33,748 nt of DNA from Planctomycetota bacterium (GTDB lineage: Bacteria; Planctomycetota; UBA1135; GCA-002686595), in NCBI GenBank assembly GCA_016872715.1, contig VGZD01000036.1:1-33748 (forward strand), read 5' to 3'. The notes below the pieces were generated by a model, which was not told the DNA's origin, ran no database searches, and saw only the letters and a program-made list of their open reading frames with translations. A program made the position numbers and the translations under genes. Positions 16,329 to 24,783 of the stretch are shown in pieces. Within the stretch, counting starts at the first letter, position 1, and every line of letters starts with the position of its first letter.

Positions 16329-17095
16329 GCCTGCAGCTCGAGCCAAGCGTGGAACTTGGTGCGCGGAATCGACTCGCTCATCCACGACGTGTCCGGCAGC
16401 GGCAGGGCGAGGCACTCGCGCACCTTGAGCAAGCGCGGGAACGACTCGCGCGAAGTCGTGCCCTTCTTGGTCTTCCAGCGCACTTCGCGCAGCTGCTCGA
16501 TGCGCGCGACGATCGCGTCGGTGATGCGACAGTCACCCGCGACGTAGTCGAGCACCTTGCGGCGGTCGCCGTGCGCCCACTCGCGCGGCGCGTCGGCACC
16601 GCTCATCAGCTTCTTCTCGCCGATGCCGAGCGCTTCGCCTACGGCCGCGAGACCGATCCGAAAGCCGCGCTGGCACATGAACTGGAACATCGGGTCGTAG
16701 AGGTCGAGCGCGACTTCGGCCGCGAGCTTGCGATCGCGCGCGGCGTGCGCGATCCAGCGCAGGTCGAACGACAGTCCGTTCCACGCGCAGACCTTGGCGC
16801 CGGAGAGCTGTTGCTCGCGCAGCCACGCGAGCAGCTCGCGCGCGGTCGAGGCGTCGAGCGTGCCGTGCGGTGCGCCGTGCTCGTCCCGCATGTACCAGTG
16901 ACGCAGCGCGCCCGAGTCCGTGACGGCCGCGGCGCAGGAAATGTCGAGCGGCCCCGCCGAGTCGAGGTCGCGACCGGGCGCGAGCTCGATCAAGTTGGCC
17001 GTTTCGATGTCGAAGGCGACCCGCAGGGCCTTGGCAGGCGCCGCGGGCAGGTCGGAATAGAGGCTTTGCTGCTCGGGCTTGGGCATGCGGCGCAT
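16325..17095 (-). CDS. RNase H-like DEDDy 3'-5' exonuclease
   Basis: The product has 256 residues. Exo I is FDIET (D29, E31), Exo II is NGLSFDLRWI (D111) and Exo III is DYVAGDCRITDAI (Y184, D188), the full DEDDy set of proofreading-type 3'-5' exonucleases. The Tyr form of Exo III separates it from RNase T/DnaQ DEDDh enzymes. No polymerase, HRDC or helicase domain is attached, so it is a stand-alone nuclease of RNA or DNA. The ATG at 17095 is preceded by no strong ribosome site; the in-frame ATG at 17086 is an alternative. A much longer open frame reaching 18469 on this strand is antisense to the VWA gene and is not coding. It is divergent from the VWA gene (93 bases between starts) and overlaps the methyltransferase downstream by four bases. 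Confidence 0.85.
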   Translation of the reverse strand: MRRMPKPEQQSLYSDLPAAPAKALRVAFDIETANLIELAPGRDLDSAGPLDISCAAAVTDSGALRHWYMRDEHGAPHGTLDASTARELLAWLREQQLSGAKVCAWNGLSFDLRWIAHAARDRKLAAEVALDLYDPMFQFMCQRGFRIGLAAVGEALGIGEKKLMSGADAPREWAHGDRRKVLDYVAGDCRITDAIVARIEQLREVRWKTKKGTTSRESFPRLLKVRECLALPLPDTSWMSESIPRTKFHAWLELQA

Positions 17096-17188
17096 TGTGA
17101 CCGCCCGAGGCGCGCGGGGCCACCACGGCAGGGAAGCGACGGGCCCCGTGACGTCCGCGCGGGCACGGGGTAGACCTATGCAAGCCCG

Positions 17189-18535
17189 ATGCAACCCCGC
17201 CGCACGCTCCCCGTCCTCGCGCTCGCAGCCTTGCTCGCCGCCCCTGCGTTCGCGCAGCTCAAGCCGCCGACCGATCCCCCGCAGCCGCCCGCGAAGCCCG
17301 GGGAGAAGGTCGAGGAGAAAGTCGAGCCGCTCAAGCCGCTCGACCTCGCGCTGACGGAGGCCGTCGTGCGCAGCTACGCGAGTGCCGAACACTGGGCGTT
17401 GCAGGCGATCGTGCTCCTCTCGCTCGGCAACGATTTTCACCCTGCGGGCGCGGTGTCGCTCGCCTCTGCGCTGCGCGCGGAGGATGAGCGGCTGCGGCCC
17501 TACGCGACCGAAGTGCTGCGCGGGATGGAAGACGCGAAGCTCGCTCTCGTGGCGACCCCGGAGCTGGTCGACGCGCTCATCGAGGTCGTCTCCAAGGAGA
17601 AGAACGAGCTCTTCGCCTCGCGCACGGCCGAGGTTCTCACGCGCCTCTTCGCCGATGGTCCCGGGCTCGAGCGCAAGAGCTGGAAGCGCTTTTGGCAGGA
17701 ACGACGCGAGCGCTATTCGATCGCGGCTTGGCAGTCGCCTAGTGCGGAGGCATCCGACGGCCGCAGCACCGCGGGCACGTTCGTCGAACGCGCCTTCGAT
17801 TTGCGCGATGCGGGGCTCGACGTCGCGATCGTGATCGACTCCACCGGCAGCATGCAGGCGGCGATCGACACTGCGCGCGACGCCATCTACGACGTGGTCA
17901 GTCTGCTCTCCGGAGTTGCACCCAAGCTGCGCCTGGGCGTGGTCCACTACAAGGACGTCTCGGACTTCTCCGACGGCGCGCGGCTCCTCACGCCGCTGAC
18001 GAAGAAGCAGGATGTCGTGCGCGAGAGCCTCGCCAAGCTCGTCGCCAACGGCGGCGGGGACGTTCCGGAGAGCGTCGACAAGGGACTCGAGGCCGCGCTC
18101 GGGAAGGAGATGGACTGGAACAGGGATGCCAATCGCCTGATCCTCTTGATCGGGGACGCGCCTCCGCATCCCCCGTCCATGGGCGCGCTGCTCCAACTCG
18201 TGAAGGACGCGCACGACAAGCCGTTCGCGCGCGGTGGCAAGCCGCTGTCCGGCAGGCGCGAGCCCCTCAAGCCCTTCATCACGTCGACGATCGCCACGAG
18301 TCAGGCTTGCAAGGCCGAATTCGAGCAGATCGCCAAGGCGGGTGGCGGCGCGAGCGTCTACATGGAAGTGCGCAATGGCGCTGGTCGCGCGACGAACGAC
18401 GTGGATCCGGCCAAGGCGGCCCGCTCGGTGGTCGAGCACGTGCTCCTGCTCAGCTTCGGCGCCCAGCATCGCCCGCAGCTGCGCCGCTTCACGAGCGTGT
18501 ACTTCGAGTACCGGGACGCGGGCCTGTTCGAGTAG
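17189..18535 (+). CDS. Exported von Willebrand factor type A domain protein
   Basis: The product has 448 residues. The signal peptide is LPVLALAALLAAPAFAQ (cleavage near 22-23), followed by a Pro/Lys/Glu-rich linker (24-50) and a helical, HEAT-like region at about 52-175. The VWA domain begins at about 209 (GLDVAIVIDSTGSMQAA); D217-S-T-G-S221 is the MIDAS metal-binding motif, and ANGGGDVPESVDKGL and LILLIGDAPPHPP are the later VWA strands. Such proteins bind other proteins through a metal ion; the partner is unknown. The last five codons (AGLFE, stop) lie in the first unit of a 17-bp tandem repeat, so the present C-terminus may have been set by repeat expansion. It converges with the DTW-domain gene. 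Confidence 0.85.
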   Translation: MQPRRTLPVLALAALLAAPAFAQLKPPTDPPQPPAKPGEKVEEKVEPLKPLDLALTEAVVRSYASAEHWALQAIVLLSLGNDFHPAGAVSLASALRAEDERLRPYATEVLRGMEDAKLALVATPELVDALIEVVSKEKNELFASRTAEVLTRLFADGPGLERKSWKRFWQERRERYSIAAWQSPSAEASDGRSTAGTFVERAFDLRDAGLDVAIVIDSTGSMQAAIDTARDAIYDVVSLLSGVAPKLRLGVVHYKDVSDFSDGARLLTPLTKKQDVVRESLAKLVANGGGDVPESVDKGLEAALGKEMDWNRDANRLILLIGDAPPHPPSMGALLQLVKDAHDKPFARGGKPLSGRREPLKPFITSTIATSQACKAEFEQIAKAGGGASVYMEVRNGAGRATNDVDPAKAARSVVEHVLLLSFGAQHRPQLRRFTSVYFEYRDAGLFE

Positions 18536-18602
18536 CGGGCCTGTTCGAGTAGCGGGCCTGTTCGAGTAGCGGGCCTGTTCGAGTAGCGGGCCTGTTCAAG
18601 TC
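18518..18602. repeat. 17-bp tandem repeat (five units) between two convergent stop codons
   Basis: Four perfect copies of GCGGGCCTGTTCGAGTA start at 18518, 18535, 18552 and 18569. A fifth, at 18586-18602, differs at two positions (TTCAAGTC in place of TTCGAGTA). Each perfect unit has a TAG on the plus strand. Because 17 is not a multiple of three, successive units present AGLFE-stop in a different plus-strand frame. The first unit ends the VWA gene. The G-to-A change in the last unit creates the TGA that ends the minus-strand DTW gene at 18596. Confidence 0.95.
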
Positions 18603-19270
18603 GCGCGACCGCGCGGCCGGTAGGGCGAGCACTCGATCTCCTCGCGGCTCGGCGGCTTGCGCGTCCAGCGCGTGCGCTCGACCTTCAGCGCGAGCGCGTG
18701 CTCGAGCTCGCGCTGCACCGCCTCGCCCTCCAAGATTCCCAAGGCGCGCGCGATCGCCTCGAAGGTCGAGATGCGCGCGGGATCGGGGTTCGCGCGCAGG
18801 CGCAGCGCCGACGCGGGTCCAGACGGAAGGCGCACGTGCGGCAGATTCTCGAGCGCTTCCTCGTGCAGCGCGATCTTGTTGGCCTGACGCCAGTTTCCGT
18901 CGGGCACGACCAGCGTGATGGGGGAGCCGAACGAGAGCTCGCGCGCGGACTCGCGCGAGAGCTCCACCGAGTGCGCCGAAGGGAAGAGCAGCAGTGCTCG
19001 CGCCGGAGCCGGAGAGAGGTTGTCGAGGCGGGCGCGGTCGGCGGGCAGGCCGACGACTCGCACCTCGGCATTGCGCAGCGCGATCGGAACCATGCGCGCG
19101 GTGTTCGTCGGCTTGTGGACCTCGCGGCGGTGCAGCAGCACGACGACACGTGTTCCGACCATACGCGCCACGACATCCGCGCACAGGCACCACGCCGGAG
19201 GCAGCGCGCAGCGCCCGCAGCGCGGCGCGCAGCGGTCGCCCGTGAGCGGCGGAAGTCCCGAGAGTTCCAT
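18596..19270 (-). CDS. DTW-domain protein (tRNA-uridine aminocarboxypropyltransferase-like)
   Basis: From the ATG at 19270 the protein has 224 residues. The Cys pattern C14-x3-C18-x2-C21-x6-C28-x-C30 (RCAPRCGRCALPPAWCLC) and the downstream VVVLLHRREVHKPTNTARM are characteristic of the DTW family. Its members transfer the aminocarboxypropyl group of SAM to uridine in tRNA (acp3U) and include E. coli TapT. The family motif DxTW appears as D124-G-N-W127, with Asn in place of Thr. The longer frame to 19540 runs through the end of the upstream membrane-protein gene and is rejected. The ATG lies five bases after that gene's stop, so it is the last gene of a four-gene operon. Its stop codon is produced by a degenerate unit of the tandem repeat. 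Confidence 0.85.
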   Translation of the reverse strand: MELSGLPPLTGDRCAPRCGRCALPPAWCLCADVVARMVGTRVVVLLHRREVHKPTNTARMVPIALRNAEVRVVGLPADRARLDNLSPAPARALLLFPSAHSVELSRESARELSFGSPITLVVPDGNWRQANKIALHEEALENLPHVRLPSGPASALRLRANPDPARISTFEAIARALGILEGEAVQRELEHALALKVERTRWTRKPPSREEIECSPYRPRGRAT

Positions 19271-19275
19271 CGCGC

Positions 19276-21015
19276 CTAGAGCTCGAAGATCTCGAGTTGC
19301 GGTCCGTAGGTCTGCGTGCGCAGGACTTGCAGGGCCGTGCCCATCTCCGTGACGCCGAAGCCGAGGTCGAGCTCGCGCTCGCCCTTCTCGCGTTGCGGAG
19401 CCTCCCCGAATGGACTGAGCAGCAGGGCGCGCTTGCCTTGCTTTCGCAGCGCGCGCACGAGGTCGAGCGAGGCACGGTCGCGCAGGCCGCGGCTGGCCTG
19501 CAGAGCGACGACGAAGCGCACGCCCTCGCGTTCGAGCCACTCCGGTGTGACGCGCTCCGCGGGCTCGAGTTCCTCGCCCTCGGCGTCCACGACGGGTTGA
19601 CGCTGGCGGACGATGTACAGGCCCGGATGCTCTTCATTCGCATCGAGCGCGCTTTTCTGCACGCGCGTCCAGTACAGGCTCGACGTGTCCGGCAATGCTC
19701 TGAGCGATGTCGACGAGTAGGGGACCGGCAAGTCGAAGTTCTGCAGCAGCAGCACCTTCTCGTTCTTGTCGAGGGCGCGGTCCTCGAGCCAGCGAGCAGC
19801 GAGCTCGAAGGTGTCTGGCTCCGAGCGCAGGCTGCCGAGCTTCCACGCGGCCGCGGCGGGAAGTGCGAGCACGAGCGCCGCGCCGGTCGCTCGCGCGGCC
19901 GTGCTCGAGAGCAGCGTGGGCGCCAAGTCGACGATGCGTTGGCAAACGCAGGCGGCGGCCACGGCGAGCAGCGGAACCAGCGGCAGGCCGAAGCGCTCGA
20001 ACGTCAGGTCGTAGGTGCCGAAGACGGCGAGATAGGCAAGCGCGTACCCGAGCACGACCCACACATCGCAGCGCTGCCTGCGCTCGGCGTCGCTCCGCGC
20101 TCGGAACGCGCCAGCCGCTCCGACGAGCACCGCCACCAAGGCGAGCAGGGTGAGCACCGGATCGAACAACAGGAACGAGCCGCCGAGGATCCAGAAGCCG
20201 CGGCCGGTGAGTTTCGAGAGATGCACGGTGTGGCCCGCGAGGGTCAGCGTGCGTCCGTCGCTCTCCAGCGCGGTGCCACCGCCCGCTCGATCGTCGAAGT
20301 GGAAGGGGTACGCGAGGCGCAGCGCGACGAGCACGATCGCGGCGGCGACGAGCAGCGCGAGCAACTCGCGGCCCGCTGGCCCGCGTTCCTTGCGCAGCCA
20401 CCACGCCAACGCGCACGAGACGAGCACGGCGAATCCGCTCTGGAGCGCCGAGATCGCCAGCGCAGCGCCAGCGGCCGCGACCACCGTGCCACGCCAGCCG
20501 CCGGAATTGCGCAGGTACAGCGCTGCCCAGACTCCGAGCGCGGCCATGCCCGAAGCGGCTCCGTGCGGTCGTTGCGCCGTGGAGTACGTGATGTGCAGCA
20601 GGCTCGTCGCCGTGAGCCCCGCAGCGAGCAGCGCGAAGCCCGGACGAGTGAAGCGCCGCGCGATGCCCCATGCGCCGACCATCGCGAACAGCGACAGCAG
20701 CAGCGAAGCGAGCCGCGGCCGCATCCACGGAGCGCGCGCACGAGCGAGCAGCGCGAGAGCGTCGCCGTCGCGCTCGAGTTGGATCGCCGGCAGCTGTGCC
20801 GCGACGCTCGCCGTCAGGTAGGGGTAGTAGCCCAGCGTGCGATCGGGTCCGTCGGGAACGAGCTCGCCTCGGAGATACTCGGTCTGGCTCTTGAGCACAT
20901 AACCGTCCCAATAGGTCCACTGCGGAACTTGATGGTTCAGCCCGCGCACGCGCAACGCGAACGCGGCCACGAGGATGCACAGGAGCGCGAGCAGCTGGTT
21001 GCGGATCGACATCAT
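19276..21015 (-). CDS. GT39-like integral membrane glycosyltransferase, copy 1
   Basis: The product has 579 residues. It starts with a transmembrane helix (LLALLCILVAAFALRVRGL) followed by WTYWDGYV with Asp37, the place of the catalytic Asp of ArnT/PMT-type (GT39/GT83) enzymes that use lipid-linked sugars. Many hydrophobic helices follow to about residue 390. The remaining 190 residues are soluble, with VLLLQNFDLPVPYS (a strand-loop seen also in the paralogue), and end GPQLEIFEL. It is a full-length paralogue of the next gene upstream. Both lie behind the sulfatase-like gene with very short gaps, so all are probably co-transcribed. A role in transferring sugars to proteins or lipids outside the membrane is inferred; donor and acceptor are unknown. 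Confidence 0.75.
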   Translation of the reverse strand: MMSIRNQLLALLCILVAAFALRVRGLNHQVPQWTYWDGYVLKSQTEYLRGELVPDGPDRTLGYYPYLTASVAAQLPAIQLERDGDALALLARARAPWMRPRLASLLLSLFAMVGAWGIARRFTRPGFALLAAGLTATSLLHITYSTAQRPHGAASGMAALGVWAALYLRNSGGWRGTVVAAAGAALAISALQSGFAVLVSCALAWWLRKERGPAGRELLALLVAAAIVLVALRLAYPFHFDDRAGGGTALESDGRTLTLAGHTVHLSKLTGRGFWILGGSFLLFDPVLTLLALVAVLVGAAGAFRARSDAERRQRCDVWVVLGYALAYLAVFGTYDLTFERFGLPLVPLLAVAAACVCQRIVDLAPTLLSSTAARATGAALVLALPAAAAWKLGSLRSEPDTFELAARWLEDRALDKNEKVLLLQNFDLPVPYSSTSLRALPDTSSLYWTRVQKSALDANEEHPGLYIVRQRQPVVDAEGEELEPAERVTPEWLEREGVRFVVALQASRGLRDRASLDLVRALRKQGKRALLLSPFGEAPQREKGERELDLGFGVTEMGTALQVLRTQTYGPQLEIFEL

Positions 21016-21063
21016 CGCGGCGCGCTCGAGTCTAGCAGCCGTGTCCCTCGCCGCGGGACGCGC

Positions 21064-22791
21064 TCAGAGCTCGAAGATCTCGATGCGCGGTCCGAAGGCG
21101 CGGATGGAGACGAGGTTCCAAAGCGTCGAACTCTCGGTGACGCCGAAGCCGAAGTCGGGAGCGCGCGTGCGCTTCTCTTCGTCGATCCCCGGCGCGAAGG
21201 TCGCGACCCTCGGCAGTGCCTTGCGCAGCGCCTTGAGCGACTCGACGAGCGCCTCGTCGTTCACGCCGCCGCGCCGCGGGGGCATCGAGACGACATAGCG
21301 AAATCCACTCGCGCGCAACTTGCGCGGCGTCAGATACTCGGCATCGGCCTCTTGCTCGTCGCTCCTGCGCGGAGGCCGAGCGACGTGGAAGGCCTCGCTG
21401 GGCCGCAGGCCGGCGGGCAGCGTGCGTTGGAAGGCCGTCCAGAAAAGCGTCTGGGAGTCGTTCAACTGCTCGAGCGACTCGCGCGAGTAGGCGAGCGGAA
21501 GGTCGATGTTCTGCAGCAAGAGAATGCGATCTTCGCCGGGCTTGGCATTCTGCTCCAGCCAGCGCGCCGCGCTCTCGAAGGTGTCCTCGCGCTCGCGCAG
21601 CGTTCCCAGATGCCACGCGGCCGCCAGTGGGGGAGCCAGCACGAAGAGCGCGAGCGACGCGCCACTCGCGGAACCGCGCCAACGCTCTCCGAGAACGTTC
21701 CATGCGCGCTGGGCAGCCCACACGGCGAGGATCGCGAGCAACGGGACGAGCGGCAGCACGAAGCGGTCGTAAGTCATGTCGTACACGCCGAACACGAGCA
21801 CGAATGGCGCGGCATAGCCGAGGCAGATCCACGCGGCGGAGCGCATCTCGACGTCTCGATCGACCCTCCGACGCGCGGGCGCGATGACCACCATGAGCGC
21901 GCCGAGAGCTGAAAGCGCGAGCAGCCACGGGTCGAAACCGAGCAGCGTGTTGAGCATCACGCGCAAGCCGCGGGCGTGAAAGCGCTCGGTGTAGAGCGCA
22001 TGACCGCCCATCCACATCGTCTCGGCCCCGGTGTCGTACTCGCCCGCTGTTCCGGCGCGGTCGTCGAAGTGGAACGGGTACGCGAGGCGAATGCCGATCG
22101 CGAGGATGGCGAACGACGCGACTCCGAGCGTCAGCTCGCGAAGTGCGCTCCCGCGGCGCTCGCGCAGCCAGCCAGCGATGGCGACGGGAACGAGGAGTGC
22201 GAGGCTGCTCTGCAAGGTCGCGATGGCGAGCGTGACGGCGAGGGCGGCCACGATCCCGCTGCGCGCGCTGCTCTTCTCACGCCATACGACGAGCGCCCAA
22301 AGGGCGAGTGCCACCATGCCCGATGCCGGACCGTGGGGCCGTTGCTCCGACGAATAGGTGACGTGCACGAGGCTGGTGGCGACCAGCGCGGCCGCGAGCA
22401 GTGCGAAGGGCGCGGACACGAATCGTCGCGCCAGCGCCCATGCGCCGACGACGGCGCCCAAGGACAGCAGAGTCGCCGCCAGTCGGATGCGCACCCACGG
22501 CTCGCGAGCCGCGGCGAGGGCAGCTTCGAGCGCGCTGCTTCCTGCGCCGCTCGCATCGACGTCCGGCAGGGCCGCGGCGACCGACGACGTCAGGTACGGG
22601 TAGTAGCCGAGGTTCATGTCGGGCCGCTTCACCGACTCGGGCGCGCGCAGGTGCTGGGCCTGCACGAGCTCGACGTACCCATCGAGATAGGTCCAGTGGG
22701 GCAGTTGGTGGTGCAGTCCGCGCACGCGCAAGACGAACGCGAACGCCACGATCGCTAGCAGCGCGAGCAGCTCCTTGCGAGTGGTCTTCAT
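21064..22791 (-). CDS. GT39-like integral membrane glycosyltransferase, copy 2
   Basis: The product has 575 residues and is the tandem paralogue of the gene at 19276. Matching features are the N-terminal helix (LLALLAIVAFAFVLRVRGL), WTYLDGYV with Asp37, LGYYPYLTSSVAA, a QRPHGPASGM loop, AYPFHFDDRAG, YDMTYDRFVLPLVPLLA and ILLLQNIDLPLAYS, and the C-terminus GPRIEIFEL. Hydrophobic helices fill the first 380 residues or so; the rest is soluble. The ATG follows the sulfatase-like stop by three bases, indicating one transcript. Extracytoplasmic sugar transfer from a polyprenyl carrier is inferred from the fold. The two copies may act on different donors or form a pair; sequence alone cannot decide. 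Confidence 0.75.
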   Translation of the reverse strand: MKTTRKELLALLAIVAFAFVLRVRGLHHQLPHWTYLDGYVELVQAQHLRAPESVKRPDMNLGYYPYLTSSVAAALPDVDASGAGSSALEAALAAAREPWVRIRLAATLLSLGAVVGAWALARRFVSAPFALLAAALVATSLVHVTYSSEQRPHGPASGMVALALWALVVWREKSSARSGIVAALAVTLAIATLQSSLALLVPVAIAGWLRERRGSALRELTLGVASFAILAIGIRLAYPFHFDDRAGTAGEYDTGAETMWMGGHALYTERFHARGLRVMLNTLLGFDPWLLALSALGALMVVIAPARRRVDRDVEMRSAAWICLGYAAPFVLVFGVYDMTYDRFVLPLVPLLAILAVWAAQRAWNVLGERWRGSASGASLALFVLAPPLAAAWHLGTLREREDTFESAARWLEQNAKPGEDRILLLQNIDLPLAYSRESLEQLNDSQTLFWTAFQRTLPAGLRPSEAFHVARPPRRSDEQEADAEYLTPRKLRASGFRYVVSMPPRRGGVNDEALVESLKALRKALPRVATFAPGIDEEKRTRAPDFGFGVTESSTLWNLVSIRAFGPRIEIFEL

Positions 22792-22794
22792 CGC

Positions 22795-24681
22795 TCAGCG
22801 CACTCGCTGGCACCAGAGGCAGCCGCACTTGGAATCGAAGAGTGCCGCGCTCGCATCGACCGCTTCGGTGTTCGACGCATAGCCGAGCTGCGCGAGGTTC
22901 GCGACCGTGGCGGCGTCGGTGCGCTTGAATGCCGCGAAGCGCTCGCCCTTCCAGCCCGCCAGCCACTGCGCGAGTTGCGAGTGCAGCTCACTCGCTTTCA
23001 GCGGCTCTAGGAGCGCGAGGTCGACATCGCAGTCTTGATCGTCACGGAGACGAAACAGCTCGAACTGGTGCAGTTCGCGGTGCGTCTTCTGCTCGGGCTC
23101 GTCGCTCAGCGCGAGTTGGAGCACGAAATGCCAGCCGTCAGCCGTGACCGAAGCCGCCGTGCGAGCACCCGAGAGCGCGAAACGCGGTGTCTCCACGCGC
23201 TCGAGCCGCGCCAGATTGCGGCCGGGAAACTGCGCGCGCTCCAGCCCGGCGAGATCGAGCAGCGTCCGTCCGAGGTCGGAGTTCTGCACGGGGCCGTCGA
23301 AGCGCGTTCCGGCCGGCGCGCCCGGCCAAGCGAGTGCGAGCGGCACATGCAGCGTGTCGGGGTAAACGTCCTTGTGCGCCCACCAGATCCCGTGACGGCC
23401 GAGCACCTCGCCATGGTCGCCGGTCAGCGCGACGATGCCCTGCTTCACGCGCGGATGTTCCAACAATCGCAGCAACTGCTGCTCCTGATTCGCGATCTCG
23501 CCGCGGTACAGCGCGCGGATGTACTCCGCATCGCGCACGCCGGGCAAGTTCGGCGGCACGCGCATGCCGGGCTCCGGCTCGATCGCCGGCGAGCGCGGAT
23601 CGCGACCCGCGGGATAGAAGCGCGTGTCATAGGGCGGCGGAGGCTCGTACGGCCCGTGCGCGTCGAACACGTGCACCCACGCGAACACGGAGCGGTCGCG
23701 GGCCTCGTCGAGCAGGCGCAGCGCCGCGTCGACGGTCTTGTTCGATGCTCGCGTGGCCTGCGGCGCGATCATGCGCTCGAAGCCCTGTCCGAGGCCGGAG
23801 TGTCCGGGCGTCAGCAGGTTCAGGCTCGTCGTCGCAAACGTGTGCCAGCCCGCGTCGCGGAACAGCTCGGCCAAGACGACCGGCTCGCTGGCGAACATGG
23901 TCTGGTTGTCCGTGATGCCGCTGTCGCGCGGATGAAGGCCCGCGAGGATCGCGACGTGCGAAGGCACGGTGATGTTGATGGTCGACCAACAGTCCGTGAA
24001 GGTCACTCCGCGCGCGCCGATCTCGCGCAGCGCCGGCGTTTCGATGGCCACCGCGCGCGGCAAGCCCTCGACGTGGTCGCCGCGATGCGTGTCGGAGGTG
24101 ATCAGCAGCACGGTGCGAGGTGCGGCCTGTGGCACGTGCATGCGCGGAGCTGGCAGCCCCACGAGCACATAGCCCTGCAGTGGCTCCGCGATCGAGAGCG
24201 TGAGCTCCACCGCCTCGCCGTTGGCGGCGCCGAGATCCACGAGCAGCGAGTGCCAGCGCGGCGCGAAGTCGAGCTCGATGCGCTGCTGCACTTCGCGACC
24301 GCCCTCGAGGCGCGCACGCAGCTCCAGCGCCGCGGTCGCGGCACCGTCGCGCTTCTCGAGCACTCCGTACTCGAGCGCGAGCTTGCCGCCGGTGCCGGGC
24401 GAGCGGGCGACGGCGCTCATCGTCCACCCGGGCTGCAGCAGGCGCGTCGGGCGGCTCTCCAGCGCGAACTGCACGGGCAGCTCGCGCACCGGATCGTCCT
24501 CCGTCAGCGCGGTCCACGCGGCGGACAGAGCACGCTCCGCCGGCTGTGGGGTCGCGGGCGCGCGCGGCGCGAGCACGAACCGCGCACCGACGGTCGAGCG
24601 CTCCGGAGACGAGGCCCCATCTCCCGCCCGAGAGCACGCGAACGAGATCACGCAGACCGCTAGGGCTACGAAGAGCCGCAT
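22795..24681 (-). CDS. Sulfatase-like (alkaline-phosphatase-superfamily) lipoprotein with Thr at the nucleophile position
   Basis: The product has 628 residues. The signal peptide with Cys16 (CVISFAC) suggests a lipoprotein, although the lipobox is imperfect. Residues 30-185 form an extra N-terminal beta-rich region. The sulfatase fold starts at VLLITSDTHRGDH (about 191-203, metal-binding Asp197). The active-site segment is T238-V-P-S-H242-VAILAGLHP, whereas formylglycine sulfatases have Cys or Ser in C/S-x-P-x-R. VALTGDHGEVLGRHG and the following AHKDVYPDTLHVPLALAWPG are the conserved C-terminal metal-site segments. With Thr, formylglycine cannot form, so a phosphotransferase-like or other hydrolase activity is possible. 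The last ten residues hold a C-G-C-x-x-C cluster (619-624). It is the first gene of the operon with both GT39-like genes and the DTW gene, and is divergent from the DUF2490 gene. Confidence 0.85.
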   Translation of the reverse strand: MRLFVALAVCVISFACSRAGDGASSPERSTVGARFVLAPRAPATPQPAERALSAAWTALTEDDPVRELPVQFALESRPTRLLQPGWTMSAVARSPGTGGKLALEYGVLEKRDGAATAALELRARLEGGREVQQRIELDFAPRWHSLLVDLGAANGEAVELTLSIAEPLQGYVLVGLPAPRMHVPQAAPRTVLLITSDTHRGDHVEGLPRAVAIETPALREIGARGVTFTDCWSTINITVPSHVAILAGLHPRDSGITDNQTMFASEPVVLAELFRDAGWHTFATTSLNLLTPGHSGLGQGFERMIAPQATRASNKTVDAALRLLDEARDRSVFAWVHVFDAHGPYEPPPPYDTRFYPAGRDPRSPAIEPEPGMRVPPNLPGVRDAEYIRALYRGEIANQEQQLLRLLEHPRVKQGIVALTGDHGEVLGRHGIWWAHKDVYPDTLHVPLALAWPGAPAGTRFDGPVQNSDLGRTLLDLAGLERAQFPGRNLARLERVETPRFALSGARTAASVTADGWHFVLQLALSDEPEQKTHRELHQFELFRLRDDQDCDVDLALLEPLKASELHSQLAQWLAGWKGERFAAFKRTDAATVANLAQLGYASNTEAVDASAALFDSKCGCLWCQRVR

Positions 24682-24753
24682 GGCGAGCCAAGTCTAGACG
24701 ATGCGCCGCGCGGCCCGCAGCCGAGAGCGCTTCGAGCATCGGCGCGCTGGATC

Positions 24754-24770
24754 CACGCTCAGGGAGCGTG
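24754..24770. promoter_or_regulatory. Perfect inverted repeat between divergent genes
   Basis: CACGCTC (24754-24760) and GAGCGTG (24764-24770) are perfect inverted copies separated by AGG, 13 bases before the DUF2490 ATG in the 102-base space shared with the sulfatase-like gene. It could be an operator or a leader hairpin covering the start region. No T-run follows. Confidence 0.4.
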
Positions 24771-24783
24771 CACCATGTGAGGC

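Noticed and set aside
12990..16547. Plus-strand frame of 1,185 codons
   Set aside because: It covers the antisense of three well-supported minus-strand genes; composition-driven.
17118..17152. Inverted CGGGGCC and GGCCCCG in the exonuclease/VWA spacer
   Set aside because: The arms are seven GC-only bases with a loop of about 20, expected by chance in DNA this GC-rich.
17096..18469. N-terminal extension of the exonuclease frame
   Set aside because: It is antisense to the VWA gene, which has a signal peptide and MIDAS motif; the exonuclease family begins near the ATG at 17095.
18518..18602. CRISPR array or tRNA T-arm (the unit contains GTTCGAG)
   Set aside because: Units are 17 bp with no spacers, and the flanks of GTTCGAG do not pair, so neither a CRISPR nor a tRNA arm is formed.
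19271..19540. 90-residue extension of the DTW protein
   Set aside because: It overlaps the end of the membrane-protein gene and has an Arg/Ala-rich, non-conserved sequence; family members start just before the Cys cluster.
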